Part shown: positions 35,752 through 47,600 of the stretch, piece after piece
Position numbering within the stretch: position 1 is the first letter of the stretch
Layout of the letters: the number at the start of each line of letters is the position of its first letter
Assembly: GCF_949628265.1 (NCBI RefSeq)
Contig: NC_088790.1
Location: 11,474,545-11,538,544 of the forward strand
DNA length: 64,000 nucleotides
Reading direction: 5' to 3'
Source: Cloeon dipterum
Taxonomy: Eukaryota; Arthropoda; Insecta; Ephemeroptera; Baetidae
Program-made: the position numbers and the translations under genes
Notes under the pieces: generated by a model
What the model was told of the DNA's origin: nothing
What the model saw: the letters and a program-made list of their open reading frames with translations, nothing else
Databases searched by the model: none

Positions 35752-35870
35752 AGGTGATAAGCAGACGCGACGATGGTCCACCAAGCGTTAAAAAGTTCGT
35801 GACCACCCTGCCGTGAAGTGCGGCGACCAAACCCAATTGACTCAACGATTCCGTCCAAAGTGTCACAATA
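35752..35870 (+). pseudogene. Relic of a further FN3 end after the receptor stop
   Basis: A frame different from that of the last exon reads YVKVISRRDDGPPSVKKFV then TTLP and stop (about 35745-35816). This is a typical FN3 G-strand end. It matches DEGPPSVATQVNAVTKPNST in the decayed copy (38406-38466). No in-phase acceptor joins it to the last exon. It therefore looks like the remains of a last FN3 domain that the gene no longer reads. Confidence 0.55.
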
Positions 35871-35913
35871 AATACCAAAACATGTCTTGAATGTTTTATG
35901 TTAATTAAAAAGA

Positions 35914-35919
35914 AATAAA
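35914..35919 (+). terminator. Poly(A) signal of the receptor gene
   Basis: AATAAA about 160 bp after the receptor stop. The flanking 3' UTR text (CACAATAAATACCAA, GTCTTGAATGTTTTATGT) recurs in diverged form after the decayed copy at about 38480-38540. This places the ancestral transcript end here, with no membrane-encoding exon between the last FN3 and the poly(A) site. Confidence 0.65.
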
Positions 35920-35964
35920 ACCGTATTTTTCATTCGTTTTATTGGATAATATTTTAATGATACA

Positions 35965-36335
35965 TTGTTAATATTAATTTAATATTGGATTTGTCGATTC
36001 AAATATCAAAGGAGCGCGGCGGGATATACAAAATATTAGTTGGGGTCGTTAAGCTTAAATGTGGTGAAACGTGTCTTCAGTTGATTAAACAGTGTGACTT
36101 GAGCTCTGTTGATCAGTTTATTTGCCAAAGAAAATCAATTATTAACTTCAAACATCAAACTTCTCTGTCGATGAAGTCGAGAGATGAACATTTTCATATC
36201 GTCATCCTCATGCTTCCTTCGATTAATTTTTTAGGAAGGTGTAGAAATTTCGATAGAAAATTCGTCCTTAATTCAATTTCCTTGCTGACCTATGTTTTTA
36301 GAGTGAAGAATTATGGATTTGGCATGATATATGTA
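35965..36335 (+). pseudogene. 5' remnant of a duplicated receptor gene
   Basis: Diverged copy of the receptor's promoter, 5' UTR and first codons (compare 30745-31100). The start codon has become GTG at 36303-36305 (GTGAAGAATTATGGATTTGG against ATGAAGAATTGTGGTTTTGG). The frame ends a few codons later, and no signal peptide remains. Similarity stops near 36335, before the inverted repeat. Confidence 0.75.
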
Positions 36336-36501
36336 AAATGGAAATCCCAAGGGTCACCTAATTGACACATCTGATTCGCCGGAAACAAGCACGCCGCTGC
36401 GCAAAAAAGAGCTATTGTTTAGTTTCCATAAATTGCTAAAATCGTCTAATTGAAAAATTCCCACCACTAAGTAGTTCACATCAGGAAAGGCTAAAAATGT
36501 A

Positions 36502-38171
36502 TGTGTTCGGGAGAATTTTAAGGGTAATTGTCAATTTTACCGACTTTATTTCTCCATCCTGAATTTTACATATGTTGTTAGGGGTGTTTCATAGTGTGTA
36601 ACCTGAAATTTTGAGCAAAAAATTCTGGAGCTTTTTCGGGAAATCACGATTTTCGAAAACGGAAAATTTCAGATAGTAAATCCGAAATATCAAGGTATCT
36701 TCGGTCCAGATTGGAATTTCGATGTGTTTTTTTCACCTCCTCACGTAACTTTTTGAGTAGAACGAATTTTCCATTGGTCAAAAATTTGTAGGTCAAAGGT
36801 CAAGGTCACAAATTCGCGTGCAAAATGTTCAATTAAAAATATCGCAAAATACGCCCCCTCGGATTTTTTTCATGAAAACGTAAAAAATGTAGCCCTGAGT
36901 TTGAAGAATCGAATGGTGAAGAGAAATCGATGAAGACTATGATAGATCGCGAGATATTTTGAATTTAAGGATTCGTGTCGCGCGTCCGGCACGACGACAA
37001 TATCATCCGGCGATTTTACTTTCGTAATTTACGTCGGAATTTGATATGTAACCCACATGTTATGCATATGATTACCTAGAAAAATAAACGAGCTTTCCAG
37101 TGGTGTGCTTACATTTTGTTTTGGTTTCAAACTTTTTAAGAAATAGCGGCGCGCGAAAAGAAAATATAAATTTTTCAAATATAGACATTTTTACAAATCT
37201 CATATCTTGGGTTCTAACCATCAGAATTGCAAAAACTACCCACCGTTGGACTCGTCTCGACCTTCCCTGAACAATTGAAAGGTTTAGGGGTGTTTACCCT
37301 CCCCCCTAAGTTGCTGAACTTCAACCCCCAAGAAAAAAAACAAAAAATGTAGCATCTTACAGTTAGGGGTGGAGGGTAAACACCCCTAAACCTTTCAATT
37401 GTTCAGGGAAGGTCGAGACGAGTCCAACGGTGGGTAGTTTTTGCAATTCTGATGGTTAGAACCCAAGATATGAGATTTGTAAAAATGTCTATATTTGAAA
37501 AATTTATATTTTCTTTTCGCGCGCCGCTATTTCTTAAAAAGTTTGAAACCAAAACAAAATGTAAGCACACCACTGGAAAGCTCGTTTATTTTTCTAGGTA
37601 ATCATATGCATAACATGTGGGTTACATATCAAATTCCGACGTAAATTACGAAAGTAAAATCGCCGGATGATATTGTCGTCGTGCCGGACGCGCGACACGA
37701 ATCCTTAAATTCAAAATATCTCGCGATCTATCATAGTCTTCATCGATTTCTCTTCACCATTCGATTCTTCAAACTCAGGGCTACATTTTTTACGTTTTCA
37801 TGAAAAAAATCCGAGGGGGCGTATTTTGCGATATTTTTAATTGAACATTTTGCACGCGAATTTGTGACCTTGACCTTTGACCTACAAATTTTTGACCAAT
37901 GGAAAATTCGTTCTACTCAAAAAGTTACGTGAGGAGGTGAAAAAAACACATCGAAATTCCAATCTGGACCGAAGATACCTTGATATTTCGGATTTACTAT
38001 CTGAAATTTTCCGTTTTCGAAAATCGTGATTTCCCGAAAAAGCTCCAGAATTTTTTGCTCAAAATTTCAGGTTACACACTATGAAACACCCCTAACAACA
38101 TATGTAAAATTCAGGATGGAGAAATAAAGTCGGTAAAATTGACAATTACCCTTAAAAGTCTCCCGAACACA
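36502..38171. repeat. Near-perfect inverted repeat, 801-bp arms, ~68-bp spacer
   Basis: Left arm 36502-37302 and right arm 37371-38171 are reverse complements. Outer (36502/38171) and inner (37302/37371) partners give the same coordinate sum, so the arms show no net indel. Reading them through I saw only one mismatch (near 36515/38158). Outside the arms, similarity stops abruptly, and no target-site duplication was evident. There is no coding capacity in either arm. The arms carry AGGTCAAAGGTCAAGGTCA at 36790-36808 and its mirror at 37865-37883. A transcript across it would fold into a very long hairpin. It could be a recent fold-back or MITE-like element, or a palindromic amplification. Confidence 0.92.
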
Positions 38172-38297
38172 CACAAATATTAAATGACAGATCTTATCTG
38201 CGGTTTCAGGAAATTCCTTTAATCGAAATTAACCTTTCAAAAATGCGAAATTCCATTTTTTAAATCCGAATTTTTAAAGTTTTTTGACTTTTTTCAG

Positions 38298-38545
38298 AGC
38301 CGTCCAAAGTCTAGTTCGAGCCTGGGGGCGACGACCGCCCACGTTTTTGTGCGGGGCCAAATTAAGGGCCTGACACCATACACAACCAAAGTATATTTTA
38401 TGTGACGAAGGTCCACCAAGCGTAGCCACCCAGGTGAATGCGGTGACCAAACCCAACTCGACGATCCAGGCCAAAATTTCACAATAAGTACCAAGGTGTG
38501 TCTTAAATAATGTTTTATGTAGTTAAATAAAAAGAGATAAAATCG
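38298..38545 (+). pseudogene. 3' remnant of a duplicated receptor gene
   Basis: After a TTTTTTCAG acceptor the text AGCCGTCCAAAGTC matches the start of receptor exon 10 (35197), but the next codon is a stop (TAG). Further on, GQIKGLTPYTTKVYF and, after a frameshift, DEGPPSVATQVNAVTKPNST recall an FN3 domain. It ends with KISQ and stop at 38487. The 3' UTR and the poly(A) region also match those of the intact gene. With the stop and frameshift this is not functional as a receptor. Confidence 0.75.
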
Positions 38546-40391
38546 TATTTTTCATTTGTTTTATTAGAGAAGATTTGCTTTAGGAACGCACTGCTTTCAT
38601 TCTTTCAATCCTTTAATGTTGGTTTTGTCAGCTGTTCGTTTGATAAATACATAAATCGCTTTTGTTTTGTGAGTCAGTCTTTGACAGGGGACTGGCTACC
38701 GCGCAGCTCTCGATACAGGTATTTACAAGTGCACTGCCCCTCCATATGAATGAGAAAAAAACATAACCAATACAAATGGTGTTGACTTTTTCCAGTTTGT
38801 GATTTTCCTGAAACGTGAAGATGCCGTCTTTTTCCGGTTCGTTCGGGAACATTGTCTCGCTATAAAAAAGTAACAACAAATGAGCGGCAAGAAGTCGAGC
38901 CTCGATTGATTTTGCTTCGTTAAGTACAAAAATATCGATTTACACGTGAGTGTGTGTGTGTGGACAGTCAAACCAATCGTAGGAATTGCGTGTGGTTTGG
39001 TTTCGCGTCCAACTAGCAATAAAAGCACCGTGAATGGTTAGCAATAAAAAGTATTGTAGAACAAAAGTCGTTGGCACCTTGACTTTGCAAATAAGAAAGT
39101 ACTCACTTTGCTGCCGTACGCGTACATAGAAAATTGGGGCTGTCATGAGGAGAGTTTGTTCGCTTACGTATAACAGTGCAAGACAGATTTCAGCAGTGGT
39201 TCTCACTCTTCATTACATTGAGAGATATGCAAGCACACAAAAACTGCTGCAAAACAAAACATTCATTTCCAACAAATTCCGAAGACGGGGGATCAATTGC
39301 CAAGATTCATTCGAACAAAGTCTCAGTTTCGCGTTTTGTACTTAATCCGAGTTGCCCGACAGGTTTCGGATGCAAAATATATTATGATCAGGGGGTGGGG
39401 GTTTTCATTCGGAAACTCACTCTCACTTGGTGGTCCGGCGAAACGAATCGTCCGGCACTTGGTTCGCGTCTCAACCGATAAATGCTTAGTTTAATCACAG
39501 TCTTAAATCTATCCAGACACTGTAGTCGATTGATTTGAGGACCGGCCTCGAATTTTCAGTCCGATGGAATGTCGCTCTCGATTCGATGGCTCTGTCTGAA
39601 CCGCCACGCGCGCGTGTGTGGGTCAGACTGTCAGGGTTCAAAAATATTTTGTTTGATCAAAACATTATGAAAAAAAGGTTTAAAATTTTAAACCACCCAG
39701 TCCACAACTGAAAAATATTGCAAAAATAAAACGGGTTTAACGTTTGAAACCATCAATAGGTGCAAGTTTGTGACACTTTCGCTTGGATTCAACGCACGGA
39801 AAAAGACTCGAATGATTGTTAAAGCGTTTGAAGATGACAATCTTTTAAATTTAGTTCTAGGCCAGAATAAATCCAGCGACCAACGTGGAATTTGATTACG
39901 TTTCATGTTTGATTAAATTTAAATTAATAAATTTATTATGCAAATTTAATTCCAATACCAGAACTGAAAATAATTTTTATGGAGCGGGAGTTCCCTTAAA
40001 TTGTAAATAATTGGAGAAAGTTCCAAGCTCAAGGAATCATCGCAAAAAGCTTTAATATCGTTGCTACCTTGAACAGGTGACTAATTGTCAAGATTTTGAG
40101 GTCTGAATCTGGAACAGTGACAAAGACTTGCATCTGGGAGCTGGGTTTCAAACTTTTGAGAAAAATTTCTTTAATTTAATGAATAAAAAAATAGATAAAG
40201 GTGGAGCAAAAAATTGCACAGGCCCTAACACGTTCATGATTTAACAAGACTGCAAATAGAACACCTGCCTAGAACTCGTGTAGGTTTAGTGTTCAAGTCA
40301 GAAAGGGAAAAAATGGCCGTTTGCTTCAGCAGAGCGCATCGAGACTCAGAAAATATCGAGAGTCGAGTGGCGAAACTCGACAGGGCTACTG
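38546..40391. other. Intergenic region before BICRA 3' end
   Basis: No gene could be supported. A short GT run occurs near 38945-38962, and the DNA around 39.1-39.6 kb is somewhat GC-richer without a coding signature. The BICRA 3' UTR on the minus strand should occupy the right part; a reverse-complement AATAAA lies near 39932. Confidence 0.45.
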
Positions 40392-43300
40392 TCAGGAAGT
40401 CAAAATGCTGCGGACAGCCTCGTCGAGGGCAGTGTCGCCGACCGGGCCGACAATGTCGTCGTCCTCCTCGCCAAGCAGACCGGCTAGGTGGCGTGGATTG
40501 AGGTGGTCAGCCTCGCCATTACTTACAGGTCGACGGGCGGCTATGGCCGCGCCGGCTGGCCGGTTGAGCTCGTCGCTGCGCTGCAGGTTTAGGATCGAGT
40601 CGATGGCACTCTGCACCTGCGCGTTAAGCTCGTCGTCGTCGAGTGCAAGCTCGGCGGCGCTCGGGTCGCTCAGGTCGGTCGAGTCGGCACCGTTTGTGTC
40701 CTTGGCGTAGTTATTGAGCTCGCGCTGGATCGCCTCAAACTCGTCGTAGCTCTGCTCCAGCTTCACCTCGCGCTTCACCTCACCACGCGGTGGCGCCGCC
40801 GCCACCTCCTGCACCACTATCCGTAACTCTTTCACTTCACTGTTGGTTGGCGTCGGCACCGCCGACCCGTTGCCCAGCAAGAGCGGCATCACCGACTTGC
40901 TCTGCACCAACGGCTCCTGCTTCACCTGGATAGACTCAGCTGCCGCTTCTGCTTCTGTAACACGATTAAAATAAGGTTAGTAAAAAAATCTAGAAAGGAT
41001 TGAAGTAATTGTTATGATTGATTCTAATTGTGGGTCCATTCAACCATCGAGATGTTAATTTATTTTGTTACTTTTTGGCTGAATCAAAATATTTACCAAA
41101 TCTCATGACTAAAAAATGTCGAAAATTATTAAAAATATTACTACTTCAGTGTTTTACTATAGAAAAATTAAAACAACTATAAATTGAATCAATTAAATAC
41201 AAAGTTTTTAAGTATACATTACATAATTCATATTTTCCTGAGCGTTTTGAACTAAAAAATATTAAAAAATTTAAATTTTTAACCCTTTGCAGCCGATGCG
41301 GCGGCGGCAGCCTGTTCCTTTAGTTCTTTCAGTGAGACTTGCTCATCAGCGAGGAACATGCGGTCGATCATCATCAACTCTGAGGTGGCCACCTCTCGCT
41401 GGCTCTCCATCAGGCACAGGTACTGGTACTTGTGAATCATCTGGTCAAACTTGTCCAGCAGGTGCTGCGAGGTGGCCTCAAAGAAGTCGTCGGCCTTCTC
41501 CAGGTCCTTGTGGCTCAGCACCTTTTCCTGCAGCACGTGGTAGCGCATGAGTCGCTTCACCGCGTCCGCCTTGTTCTTGAATGGCGTCTTTGTGTCCGCG
41601 TTCACGGCACCCTCTTGATCCTTGGCTAGCTGCTGCTCAATCCTGTGACAACGCAAAATATACGCATTTAATTTAAAAAGGCAATTTCCTTGGTGAACAA
41701 TCAATATCATTTAAAACAAAATTGAATTTTTCTTTATTTTCAGTTCAAGATCTGCTTGAAATTATTAGGAATTGAATCAATAAATGAATTTTTGAACTTA
41801 CAATGCCACTTTGTTGAATCCTGCCTTGATAGGAGTGGACGCAGGTCGTTTTTGGGCTTTGTTTGGCGATGCTGGTCCAGCCGGAACTGTGGCTACGGCT
41901 GGTTTAATTTGAAGCGGAGTTTGGATTATGGCGATATTACTACTAGTAGGCGTCTGAACAGCGTTTGTGGTCTGTAACACCATAATTCTTCTGTTAATAT
42001 TATGACAGAGCCATGGATCATCTTATTTCTCAAATCAAACATTCTCTAATTAATTTAAAACTGCCGAGACATAATTTAATTCCAGTCTTTTTCACAGCAA
42101 TAAATAAAAAAAGAGCTAAAACTACGCTCCTCCATTTCTCCATTAAAATCTGAAAAATTGTTTTGCCAATTTCAAGTTATTTTTTTTTTCAAAAGTCGAG
42201 TGATCACCTGATGGACCTGTATTGCTTTAATTTGGGTAGGAATTGCCGTGCTGAGGCCCTTGTCCATGCTCGAGTTGAGGTAGACGACGGTCGGCGCGGA
42301 GGCCAGTGTTGTGGCCGCTGAAGTCACCGAGATTGCGGTGCCGCTCGCCTTAGTGGCCGGCGTAATGCTTGATGTCGTCGGCGTTGCAGCAGACGGCGTC
42401 GCTGATGCCACCGGCATTGCGGGCCGGGGCTGGCCTGCAGCTGTCACAGACGTTGCTGCTTGCTGTTGGTGCGAGTTTTTGGTCAGGGCGATGATCTGGT
42501 TACCCACTTGGTGGTAGTAACGAACTGAGGTTTGATTGCTGCTATTTACCTAAGAGGGAAATTAAGAATGGTCAGCTCATTACAATTTATCTAAAAAGAA
42601 GTCAGCCAGTTTTGTGTTAGCAAAGCTATCTTCTAGTAACGGAGGGACATAATTATTAAATTATGTTACGAGCAGTGGTTTCTAGACAGTGATTTTATAA
42701 GAGTGGGATACGTGAGCAAGATTTGAAACGTCATGAGTTTCATTGTTCATTCTCATGATTTTTAACTTGCTGCAGTCGTGATTATTGCCTTTTTGTCCTC
42801 TGATTCCCTAAACTCATATATTCAGAGGCAGTTTCACATTTTAACGCTTCAAAAAGTGGCCAAACATTCAAGACTATCTTTTCTACAGTACAAAATATAC
42901 AAGACCGGCATTGTTTAGCGTGCAATTTTCATTTAAAGTGCTTTGCGGTCTTGTTTGGTGATAAAATAATAACTATGAAAAGCATGCATTAGAAAGAGCT
43001 TCTGAAAATCTAGAAATGAACCAGGGGGTGGGCTCACTTACAGGCTGCTTTAACAGATTGGCAAGGTAAGCAAGCTGTTGGGGTGCTGCTTCTGCGAGAG
43101 CAGACTCGTCAATAATTGCTTCTAGCTCGCCTACTGCAGAAGATGGCTAAACAAAAATAACAGAGCAAAATAATGAGCATGCCATGCTTAAGAGAAAATC
43201 AACTGAGTGATAATCTACAAATCGATTGGATTTTTTTTAAGAAATTATTCGAGTCTACTTTCTTGCAGCATGCGGAGCGGAAAACCAAGCGGAACACTTA

Positions 43301-44646
43301 CAATCTGCAGTCCTTGAGCGTGTTGGCCCGGAATGGTTGGCACCAGCTTGCCAGAGGAAAGTATTTTGTTCTGATCCATCGTGAGTTTCTGCAACATGCT
43401 GGTGTCATGGGAACTCCTCGGCTGCTTTTTCATTAACGCTTGCATTTGCTGCTGGACCTGCTTCAATTGCTACAAGACGGTTGTCACGGTTAAATTAAAA
43501 CCAACAATATTGAAGGAAGAAGATTCTAATTATAGATTTTACCATCTGCTCTGTACCAACCTGTTGCTTTTGAGGCGTGAGCTGGATGGTCTGCACCTTG
43601 TGCTGCATGATGGTAGACGGTATCTGCTGTTGCTGCGTCGCAGACGACTGTTTGGTCAACGAGGCGGACGGGGCAGGCTCGCTGCTCTGCTGATTGGGGG
43701 CTGGTGCTGGCGCGGTCGAGTCCGAGGTGGACGTGACCACGTTGTTTGATGGAGAATTGGGTAGCATTTTCGAGACGCTGCTGGGACCATTCGAGATCAG
43801 TGGGTGCGGCACAGCTTCAGCGCTGGGTTGGGGCAAGATTTTTGTCTCGACTTTCACTGTTGGAGACGTCTGGATTCTGTGGACAATGGAAGAATGCTTC
43901 TTTTAAGGACACCAATAGTTGAAACATTCAAACTAAATTGATTTAAATTTATTTGTCATCCTTTAAAATATTTTAAAAGAAATCGTTAGAAATCTACGTA
44001 AATTTTAAGATTTAAATCATTCTTGTTTAAGTTTTCAATCTGTGTTGGAATTTTGGATAGCAAATTGATTCAGCTTTCAGGGGTTAAGAAGTTTTCCTCT
44101 TTACATAAATATTCACATGGTTTGAATCTATCTGTAGATTTGAAAATTCCCAATCAATTAGCTTTATCAAAATTGCAAAACACTAAACAAATTAAATATT
44201 TCTGCTAGCTTAAAAAATTGTTCTTCAACGTTTGCTGACTAATATTTGATGATTTAAAACTTCAATATTTCACGAGTGCTTACTTGGGTGGTTCTGGCTT
44301 GCTTTCAATTTTGATGACAGCCTGTGGCTGTATTTTTTTCTTTTTAGCGGCACTTGGTTTCGGCTGGCACGTAATGGTTGTTCTGATTTTGTTCTCAGGC
44401 GGAGGAGCCTGTTGATGTTGCACAGTAGTGGGCGTTGTCTGCGCGTTATCCACGTGCCTGTTGCACGTGTGTTGGATGCTCTCCGTGGAGGCTCGTCTGA
44501 TCACAGTGGTCGCCTTCGCGGCTGCGTTTATCATCAGGTTGGGCTTGGGAAAGCCGTCTGCTCCGACGATTACAGTTCCGCCAGCAGCAACCGTCAGACC
44601 GGGAATTGTCTTTGGCGGCGATACTTGGGATTGCTGCTGCTGCTGC

Positions 44647-44677
<31 letters not shown>

Positions 44678-47600
44678 GCTGCTGCTGCTGTTGAAGAGCC
44701 TAAAAATGAGTGATTAGTTTGTAATGTACATCAATATAGACTTGAAATTTGATAAGTGTTGTAATGCAAACGAAATGGAGGAGAAAACGAAATTTACAAC
44801 TTCATCTGAATGATTTTAAATCAAAAGAGGAGTCCTTAAAAATTGTAACGCTGAAATTTAAATATATTTCATGCATTTTTAATTAAAAATAAAGCTATTC
44901 ATGAAAGGGCTCCTGAAGCAAATCATCCATTAATGCCTGAGGCGGCGTCCTTGGGTTGCCAATTTTCTATACTTGGGCTGTAATTTTTAAAGCAAACCTC
45001 AAATACCCACTACATGATAATTCCTCACATGAAAAAAAGAAGAAAACGTTGGAGAGAAGAATGGTGTTGATAGTCAACTTAACAAAAAATTATTCAATCA
45101 ACCTCAGACGAAATGCTCTCATCTAACGAAAACGCAATTGAATTGAAACAAAAATGGGCAATAATCAACGAAAATATGAATATATATATTTCGTTTCCCA
45201 TTACATCTAAGCTGATGAGCACCTGCTGCTGCTGCTGTTGCTGCATTTGCTGCAGTTGTTGCTGCTGCAGCAGCTGGTAGAGCTGAGCACCTTGCTGGGT
45301 CAGCACGATCTGATCGCCAGACTGGAAGGCGAAGGGCGTGCCCGTAGCCACGACCTGCATGATGACGGCCGCGGCCTGCGAGTTGGGGTCGATGTTGGCA
45401 TTGCGCAGCGTCTGCAGCAGCGCTTCTGGGATTTTGTCTGCCTGTGAGCCGGCGGCTTGAGCAATAGGTGGCATGCTGACCGGCTTGGCCGCCGCCGCTG
45501 CCGCCGCCGGCTGGCTGATCAACACGTTTGGAGCCAGTTCCGCGCTCGCGGCTGCCAACTGCTGCGGCTGAGCTGGCGCTGCCGGCTGAGCAACCGAGGT
45601 TGGCGTTTGAACCACAGCCTTGAGGTGACAGAACAAATGTTATGGTCAGATTGTCAACGACAACAGCAAACAGAGCACTATCTTATCAATGTGCAACACA
45701 ATGACGAAAAAGCCAGTTTGACAGCCGTCTGCAAAAGTTGCACACTCGACTACCACTCGCAGAGTCTCAAGAGGCACCAAAATAAAGCCTGAAGTATCGC
45801 TTTTTCACACATGGGGGCGTATTTGAAATGAGATTTCAAGCAAAATTGCTGATAGGTGTATGCAGTTGCAATATTTGTTAATCAAACGTGATGAATATGA
45901 ATGTGGGATGAGCAATAATAGTCGATTTTTTCTAAAAACAATTATTTTTTATCAGTTTCTCCGCACAAGATAATAATCGATCGGTTTGAAGTGTGTGGCA
46001 AAAAATCTGACTGAAAAAAATTCCTTCCAGATTTCCAAGCTGCTATTTAATCTCATACAGGAAGTTTCCCTCATTTCCATGTCTAGATTAGTTGGGAATT
46101 GCGAATTTGATATTCCAATGTCAGTAAAATCGCAAGAAACTGCTCAAATATAAAATTGCCACGCATTTTTTTTTAATTTCTCTACTGGTGCTCCAATCCA
46201 ATTTTTTTAAATCATCTCTATTACCCCTCTTTGGGTCTTTGAGAGAAAATTTCACCAACAGCTTTAGTATGTGGTGCAAACCAAATCAAGAGTAACATGA
46301 CACTCAGAATAAAAGAAAAAGCATAGACCGAAAATTTACTACCAGTTTGTCCCTGTCGAATTCCAAAGCGCAACCATAGAAATCCCAACTATCCCAAGGG
46401 ATAAAAAAGTACCTTCTAAGCACAACCAAAATAAAACCAAAGCTTGCAAAGCAATAAACTAACTCAATTAAAAGCAGAAGCATGCAAAATAACCAACTGC
46501 TTCCAACCTGATTATTTGCTTGCTGGAGCATTACAACTTGCGTCTGCTGCCGCTGAGCTTGAGCAGCTTGGAGTTGCTGGTTCAGAGCTTGCTGGGCGGC
46601 ATTGTTTTGCAACAATTGGGTGAGCGATGGGTGCGGCGTGGCCACTGTTTGTGACGACATGCCCGCCTGCAAGCTCTGCAATATCACCTGGGCCGCAGCT
46701 AGACCAGCAGCTGGACCGCCCGGCTGAACATAACAATTCATAGGTCTCAGATTCAGGTCGTTAGAACCAAATGACGCATGTTCTTTGCAATTTCAGGGTA
46801 CAACACTCTGCCTATCAGTCTAGACTCACCTGAGGGGGAATGGTTATCATACTGCCGTCTCTGTGAATTATTACACGGCCGTCTTCAGTCAGCGAGATCC
46901 TGACCTGTCCAGGTGGCACCTGCTGCTGCTGCACCTGAGCAGCCGCAGCCGCTGCAGCCGCCTGTTGTTGCTGCTGCTGCTGTTGTTGTTGTTGTTGCTG
47001 TTGTTGTTGTTGTTGTTGTTGTTGTTGCTGCTGCTGCTGGGCGTGGTTGAGCTGTTGGATTTGCTGGTTCAGCTGCTGCTGCAATTGCTGCTGGGCGTTG
47101 AGTGCGGCCATGGAGTTGTTCTGCAGCTGCGTTAGCAGTGGCGATTGCACAGCCGCAGTCTGCTGCGGCTGCGCCACCTGGGCCTGCGTGGTCGGCTGAC
47201 TGGGTTGCGGCTGCTGCACCTCCGGCTGCTCCTCCATCATGCCGTCGTCGTCATCGCCAATCCCAGCAGACTTCATGATATCTGCCAGGTTTAGCTTGCT
47301 CTCCACCTGCTGGCCCATCTCCTCATCCTTGCTCTTTTTCTTTTTCTTTGGCTTTGATTTTTTCTTCGGCGACTGGTGCAGCAATTGCTGCTGTTGTTGC
47401 TGCATTTGCGTTTGCTGTTGCATCTAGAGGATAAAAAATTCATTGATATGACTTGGAAAAATCAGTCAAGAGGGCCCTTTCAAAGGATAAATGTCAAATT
47501 GAATCGATTTTACGAGATTTAAATAAAAGACCCAGATGCTTAAGCAATGGGGGTCCTTTCATGGAGACTGGAATGGTCAGCTCCAGCTCCATGCTATTAA

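Noticed and set aside
36502-38171. Palindrome as a coding transposon
   Set aside because: No transposase or integrase frame in either arm or the spacer; arms are full of stops in all frames.
44428-44694. PolyCys/polyLeu frames on the + strand
   Set aside because: Produced by reading the complementary strand of the polyQ tract.
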